From Phycisphaerales bacterium (GTDB lineage: Bacteria; Planctomycetota; Phycisphaerae; Phycisphaerales; UBA1924), in the NCBI GenBank assembly GCA_029212425.1, contig JARGNC010000102.1:1-9336 (forward strand): DNA of 9,336 nucleotides. Direction: 5' to 3'. Made by a program: the position numbers and the translations under genes. The notes below the pieces were generated by a model. The model saw only the letters and a program-made list of their open reading frames with translations, made no database searches and was not told the DNA's origin. This document shows, in pieces, positions 5,554 to 9,336 of this stretch (positions within the stretch are counted from its first letter, which is position 1; every line of letters starts with the position of its first letter).

Positions 5554-8500
5554 ATGGCAAAGTCTACCAAGAAGCGGAAATCGAGCAAGCCTTACAAGGT
5601 CAAGGACGGGTCTGAACCAATGTCCGAGTCACGGATTTTGTTGGGACGGGTGGGTTGGCTCGCGCTGGGCGCGGTCTGGTTGTTCCTGTTTGTGGGGCTG
5701 ATCAGCTTCGATGCCGGCGATGCACCGTCGCATACGGTCTATCCGCACAACGCGGTGACGCAAAACTGGACCGGTCCGATCGGGGCGCATGTGTCCTACG
5801 GCATGCTCCGTGTGTTCGGACTCGGACTCGTGATTCCCATGATCTTCGCGCTGGTCATGCTCGTGCTCAAAGTCATCGGCCGACCGATGACCCAACCGGG
5901 CATCCGCGCGATCGGCGCGTTGGTGCTGACTGCTTCGCTTTGCACATTGCTGGGAGTCACGCTCCCGAATCTTGGCGCAATCCCTGGGATGAGTGGGGGA
6001 ACGATCGGTCGCGTCGGTGCTGGTGAACTGGTTCCGCGATTCGCGGTTCCTGGAACGCTGGTGTGGGTGGGTGTACTGACAATCATCGGCTTGCTCGTCA
6101 CCTGCGACAAGTACCTCTGGGAAGTCCCGGTAGCCGTCTGGCACAAAGTCGCACCCGCGTTGTCGTTTACAGGTCGGGGTGCGGGTCAACTCGCAGGGAC
6201 CGCGGCGGCTCGCGCCAACGGCGTTGCGGATGTCGCATCCTCAAGCACACGCAAAGCAGGCGGCGGATTGCTCGGCGGTCTTGCTGGACTCATGCGCAAG
6301 ACCAAACCTGTTATGGTGCGGGTCAACGATATTGATGACCAGATGGTCGAGGTGAAGCCTGAGATTGAAGAACCGGTCCGCGCCAAGAAACCCAAACGCG
6401 TCGTGACCCCGGTTCCACAGCAAGTCGAAGAAGAGGACGAGGACGACGATGTCGTTGGTGCGCCGCAGGTGTTTGATCGCGACAAGCTCCGCGAGAAGAT
6501 CGATGCGCTCCCGGTGCGCTTTGCGCAGGACAACAAATCTATGGCGACCGACGAGGATCTCGCGGAGTTCCAGAACGCGCAGTCGCTTGAAGGGTACAAG
6601 TTCCCGACGATGGAACTGCTCGAAGAGCCTGAGATCGGATTCAACGAGAAGCTCGAAGCGCTCGTGCGTGGTCAAGCGGAGGCGCTCGAACACTCGCTCA
6701 CGCAGTACAAAATCGATGGAGAGGTCGTGGACATCGAGTCGGGTCCCGCGATCACGCTCTACCACATCCGCTTAGCGCCAGGCACCAAAGTTTCGCAGAT
6801 CAACGCGATCGAGAGTGATCTCGCACGCTCGCTTAAAGCGGTCAATATCCGCGTGGTTTCCAATATGGAAGGGCGCGACACGATCGGAATTGAGGTTCCC
6901 AACCCAACCAAGGAGCGCGTGCGTCTCAAGGAGCTGATGAGCAATCGAGGCAAGTTCGAGAACATGAAGCTCCCGATGTTCCTCGGCAAGGACGCTGCGG
7001 GTGATCCGCTGATCTCTGATCTTACGAAGATGCCTCACATGCTGATCGCGGGGACCACTGGCTCAGGTAAGTCGGTGTGCATGAACACGATCATCATGAG
7101 CTTCCTCTACACCAAGAAGCCCAACGAGCTCAAGCTGGTGCTGGTCGATCCGAAGATGGTCGAGATGTCGCAGTTCAAGGACATCCCGCACCTCATGTGC
7201 CCGGTGGTCACCGAGATGCCCAAAGCGGCGGCGATCCTCGAATGGGCCGTCACGAAGATGGACGAACGCTACGAGCTGCTCGCAGCAGCGGGTGTCCGTG
7301 ACATCGCGGGATACAACGAGCTGGAATGGGACGAACTCAAAGAACGGCTCGACATCCAGACCGAAGAGAAGGCAGCACGGACACCGAAGCAGCTGCCGTA
7401 CATGGTGTTCATTATTGATGAGCTCGCGGACCTGATGATGACCAACAAGGAGGTCGAAGGATCGATCATCCGCATCGCTCAGAAAGCGCGTGCGGTTGGT
7501 ATCCACCTGATCCTCGCGACCCAGCGTCCGCAGGCGAATGTGGTGACGGGTCTGATCAAATCGAACATGCCTTGCCGAATCGCGTTCAAGGTTGCGTCGG
7601 GGATGGACTCGCGGATTGTTCTGGACCAGAAGGGCGGCGAGTTGCTGCTTGGTCAGGGCGACATGCTGCAGTTGTCACCGAGCAGCCACAAACTCTCGCG
7701 GGCGCAGGGGACGCTTGTTGATGACAAGGAGATCCGGCGCGTCGTCAAGTTCCTCAAGGACATCGCGGCTCCGAGCTTCGAGCGTTCGCTGATGCAGGTT
7801 AAGGGCGAGGGGAGCAGCGATGAAGATCGCTTGCTCGCGACAGAGAACAACTCGTCCGCATCGCTCGCGGCGGCGCAGGAAGACCCCTTGTTCGATCGCG
7901 CGGTCGAGATCGTGCTGGAAACCAAGCGTGGATCGGTGTCGCTCTTGCAGCGCCGGTTGGCGATCGGGTACACGCGTGCTTCGCGTCTGATCGATCTGAT
8001 GGGGATCGCTGGGATCATCTCCGAGCACAACGGTTCGCAAGCTCGAAGCGTGATGATCTCGGTCGAGGAATGGGATCTGATGAAGGAGATGGCCGCGGAA
8101 ATGGAAGCGGAGCAGCAAGCGGGTGGTGCTGAGCAGGAACCAAGCTACGGCAGCGATCCGGATGATGCGTATCAAACCACGATGTTTGTCGAAGAAGAGG
8201 CGGATGTCGCGGTGGTTGATGAGGACATCGCGGATTCAGATTCAGCAGGAGAAGAACCTGTATCGGAATCGGATCTTGATGAAGTCCCGTTTGAAGTGGG
8301 CGTGAACCAGAACGCGGTCGAAGTGCTTGGTCGGGGCGAGGACGATGAACAACTCGGTGAAGCAGAAGATGAACTCGAAGAAGATGAGTACGAAGCAGAC
8401 AGCGAAGACGAAGACGACGAAGTCGAGATCGACGACGAAGATGAAGAAGAAGACGACGAAGAAGATGAAGATGAGCTAGAGGAAGACGAAGAGGACGAAG

Positions 8501-8754
8501 ACGAAGAGGTTGAAGTCGACGAACTCGAAGAAGATGGGCTTGAAGAAGATGAAGAGTCTGACGAGGAAGAAGTCGAGTACGAGTATGTGGATGAGGACGG
8601 GAACCCGATTGATCCCGAGGACCTCGACGACGAGTACGAAATGGAAGACGAAGTGGACGAGGACGAAGAAGAGGACGACGAAGAAATCGAGGATGAGTAC
8701 GAAGAAGAAGAATACGAGGACGAGGAAGAAGAACTCGCAAAAAGCCCCTCCTGA
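5554..8754 (+). CDS. ftsK: FtsK/SpoIIIE-type DNA translocase with long acidic C-terminal tail
   Basis: FtsK is a septum-anchored hexameric motor that pumps DNA during division and chromosome-dimer resolution. The ATG at 5554 gives 1066 residues; a TTG at 5545 would add three. Neither has a clear ribosome site. Four membrane segments (about 34-52, 83-107, 117-137, 165-184) anchor the N-terminus. A linker follows with a short acidic run (292-299). The alpha domain begins near FPTMELL (350). The motor has Walker A GTTGSGKS (500-507) and Walker B VFIIDE (618-623), followed by LATQRPQANVVTGLIKSNMPCRIAFKVASGMDSRIVLD. The DNA-reading gamma winged helix spans about 777-836 (DPLFDRAVEIVLETKRGSVSLLQRRLAIGYTRASRLIDLMG). 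FtsK proteins normally end here. This one continues for about 230 residues, of which 929-1060 are almost entirely Asp/Glu with no Lys, Arg or His. All catalytic motifs look intact. The gene is divergent from the bactofilin pair. Confidence 0.96.
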   Translation: MAKSTKKRKSSKPYKVKDGSEPMSESRILLGRVGWLALGAVWLFLFVGLISFDAGDAPSHTVYPHNAVTQNWTGPIGAHVSYGMLRVFGLGLVIPMIFALVMLVLKVIGRPMTQPGIRAIGALVLTASLCTLLGVTLPNLGAIPGMSGGTIGRVGAGELVPRFAVPGTLVWVGVLTIIGLLVTCDKYLWEVPVAVWHKVAPALSFTGRGAGQLAGTAAARANGVADVASSSTRKAGGGLLGGLAGLMRKTKPVMVRVNDIDDQMVEVKPEIEEPVRAKKPKRVVTPVPQQVEEEDEDDDVVGAPQVFDRDKLREKIDALPVRFAQDNKSMATDEDLAEFQNAQSLEGYKFPTMELLEEPEIGFNEKLEALVRGQAEALEHSLTQYKIDGEVVDIESGPAITLYHIRLAPGTKVSQINAIESDLARSLKAVNIRVVSNMEGRDTIGIEVPNPTKERVRLKELMSNRGKFENMKLPMFLGKDAAGDPLISDLTKMPHMLIAGTTGSGKSVCMNTIIMSFLYTKKPNELKLVLVDPKMVEMSQFKDIPHLMCPVVTEMPKAAAILEWAVTKMDERYELLAAAGVRDIAGYNELEWDELKERLDIQTEEKAARTPKQLPYMVFIIDELADLMMTNKEVEGSIIRIAQKARAVGIHLILATQRPQANVVTGLIKSNMPCRIAFKVASGMDSRIVLDQKGGELLLGQGDMLQLSPSSHKLSRAQGTLVDDKEIRRVVKFLKDIAAPSFERSLMQVKGEGSSDEDRLLATENNSSASLAAAQEDPLFDRAVEIVLETKRGSVSLLQRRLAIGYTRASRLIDLMGIAGIISEHNGSQARSVMISVEEWDLMKEMAAEMEAEQQAGGAEQEPSYGSDPDDAYQTTMFVEEEADVAVVDEDIADSDSAGEEPVSESDLDEVPFEVGVNQNAVEVLGRGEDDEQLGEAEDELEEDEYEADSEDEDDEVEIDDEDEEEDDEEDEDELEEDEEDEDEEVEVDELEEDGLEEDEESDEEEVEYEYVDEDGNPIDPEDLDDEYEMEDEVDEDEEEDDEEIEDEYEEEEYEDEEEELAKSPS
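8338..8733 (+). repeat. Low-complexity GAN-codon tract encoding the FtsK acidic tail
   Basis: The DNA is an irregular run of GAA, GAG, GAC and GAT codons, encoding residues 929-1060. No perfect tandem unit persists, and all four codons are used, which suggests selection for acidity rather than recent slippage of a single repeat. The purine-rich strand creates long false open frames in the other registers (poly-Ser and Arg/Leu-rich on the minus strand). Confidence 0.8.
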
Positions 8755-8827
8755 ACGTTCTGGATCGGTTTATTGGTCGGTTTGGGCGATTTGTGGTTCG
8801 CGGAGTTCGCTGGAATTCGGAAACTGA

Positions 8828-8857
8828 TTGAAACTCGGCTGGTCATGTTCCTATAGA
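8828..8857 (+). promoter_or_regulatory. Possible sigma-70-type promoter for the exported-protein gene
   Basis: TTGAAA (8828-8833) and TATAGA (8852-8857) are separated by 18 bases, in the only AT-rich stretch between ftsK and the next gene. Transcription would begin near 8865 and give a leader of roughly 90 bases containing the hairpin at 8880-8904. This is pattern matching only; promoter consensus in this phylum is poorly known to me. Confidence 0.35.
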
Positions 8858-8879
8858 AATAGAATAGATAGAGTTGCAC

Positions 8880-8904
8880 GGCTGATCCGAGGGACGGATC
8901 GGTC
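8880..8904. repeat. Hairpin in the leader of the exported-protein gene
   Basis: A 10-bp stem (8880-8889 with 8895-8904) includes two G-U pairs around a perfect GATCCG/CGGATC core and a 5-base AGGGA loop. No T-run follows on either strand, so it is not a standard intrinsic terminator. It lies between the ftsK stop and the next start, 48 bases before that start. It may end ftsK transcripts in a factor-dependent way or stabilise the next message. Confidence 0.4.
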
Positions 8905-8952
8905 TGTCAATATCGCACACACCTTGTTCGCTCCATGAAAGGACCGATCCTG

Positions 8953-9336
8953 ATGATCAATACACGCAAATCAACCACACTCCTCCGCTCAACGGCTGCC
9001 GTGAGCTCGTTGGCGTTGCTCTCGCTCCCAGCAGTTGCTGGGACTCCGGAATCTTTGACCATGGTTCCTCGGGATTCCGAGCTGGTCGTTGTCATCCCAG
9101 ATGTTGGTGAGTTGCTCGGAGATATGGATCGCGTCAACGCGATGATGGGCGCAATGGGGCAACCTGAGTTGATGATGGTGACCTCGATGGTTCGAGGGAT
9201 GCCTGGAATCAACCTTGGTGGTTCCGCTGCTGTTGTTCTTGATATTGATGACGAGTTTTCGGGTGATATGGACGCGGTTGTTCTGCTCCCGATCACCAGC
9301 TTTGAGGATCTGACCCAAGGCCGCGCCGCGGTCAAC
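8953..9336 (+). CDS. Exported protein, DUF3352-like (3' end outside window)
   Basis: The frame is open to the window edge, giving 128 visible residues. The ATG at 8953 is chosen because AAAGGA (8938-8943) ends 9 bases before it; the ATG at 8935 in the same frame has no ribosome site. The N-terminus is a clear Sec signal peptide: basic NTRKSTTLLRST, a hydrophobic AAVSSLALLSLPAVA core and an A-V-A cleavage site after residue 29. The mature start, TPESLTMVPRDSELVVVIPDVGELLGDMDRVNAMMG, resembles the opening of DUF3352-type proteins, in which an exported domain begins with a 'P-x-D-[ST]-x-x-V-V-x-h' strand and an amphipathic helix. The family has no established function that I know of. The family call is tentative because most of the protein lies outside the window; export and coding status are well supported. 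Confidence 0.75.
   Translation, partial: MINTRKSTTLLRSTAAVSSLALLSLPAVAGTPESLTMVPRDSELVVVIPDVGELLGDMDRVNAMMGAMGQPELMMVTSMVRGMPGINLGGSAAVVLDIDDEFSGDMDAVVLLPITSFEDLTQGRAAVN

Noticed and set aside
8172..8879. 235-residue poly-Ser open frame on the minus strand, and an Arg/Leu-rich one at 8015-8740
   Set aside because: Both are antisense shadows of the GAN-codon acidic tail of FtsK: reading TTC/CTC-type triplets in other registers gives Ser, Arg or Leu runs without stops.

Overview
The window most resembles a chromosomal segment of a planctomycete, probably of the class Phycisphaerae. This rests on the gene mix (bactofilins, a prepilin-like protein with an 'AFSLIEL' cleavage motif, a DUF4034-like membrane protein, a large FtsK) and on overall style. 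No rRNA or other taxonomic marker is present, so the assignment is an inference. I see no insertion sequence, phage gene, tRNA, rRNA or CRISPR array.

Layout. Positions 1-317 hold the C-terminal part of an OsmC-family protein (+). After an 84-bp gap with a nested inverted repeat comes a 608-residue multi-pass membrane protein (402-2228, +) with a cysteine-rich cytosolic segment and a C-terminal DUF4034/TPR-like region. It converges with a minus-strand block, and the two stop codons share one CTAG. Read in its own direction, the minus block is: a bactofilin (5215-4712), a strong intrinsic terminator, a second bactofilin with an N-terminal zinc ribbon (4633-4016), the biotin transporter component BioY (4009-3359), a prepilin-like protein (3313-2717) and a DCC-family thiol oxidoreductase (2671-2225). 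A 338-bp divergent intergenic region with several hairpins separates this block from ftsK (5554-8754, +), whose product ends in a very long acidic tail. A final + gene (8953 to the window end) encodes an exported protein that runs off the edge.

How the genes may work together. FtsK (septal DNA translocase) and two bactofilins (polymerising cytoskeletal scaffolds) stand back to back, so this is plausibly a cell-division or cell-shape locus. BioY, the pilin-like protein and the DCC protein look like unrelated passengers on the same strand.

The items most worth following up are the acidic tail of FtsK, the terminator whose T-tract runs into the start codon of the zinc-ribbon bactofilin, the bactofilin pair itself, the composite membrane/Cys/DUF4034-like protein, a possible branched RNA structure upstream of ftsK, and a high density of GATC. 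I did not find a defence, secretion or other multi-gene system that I could call new.
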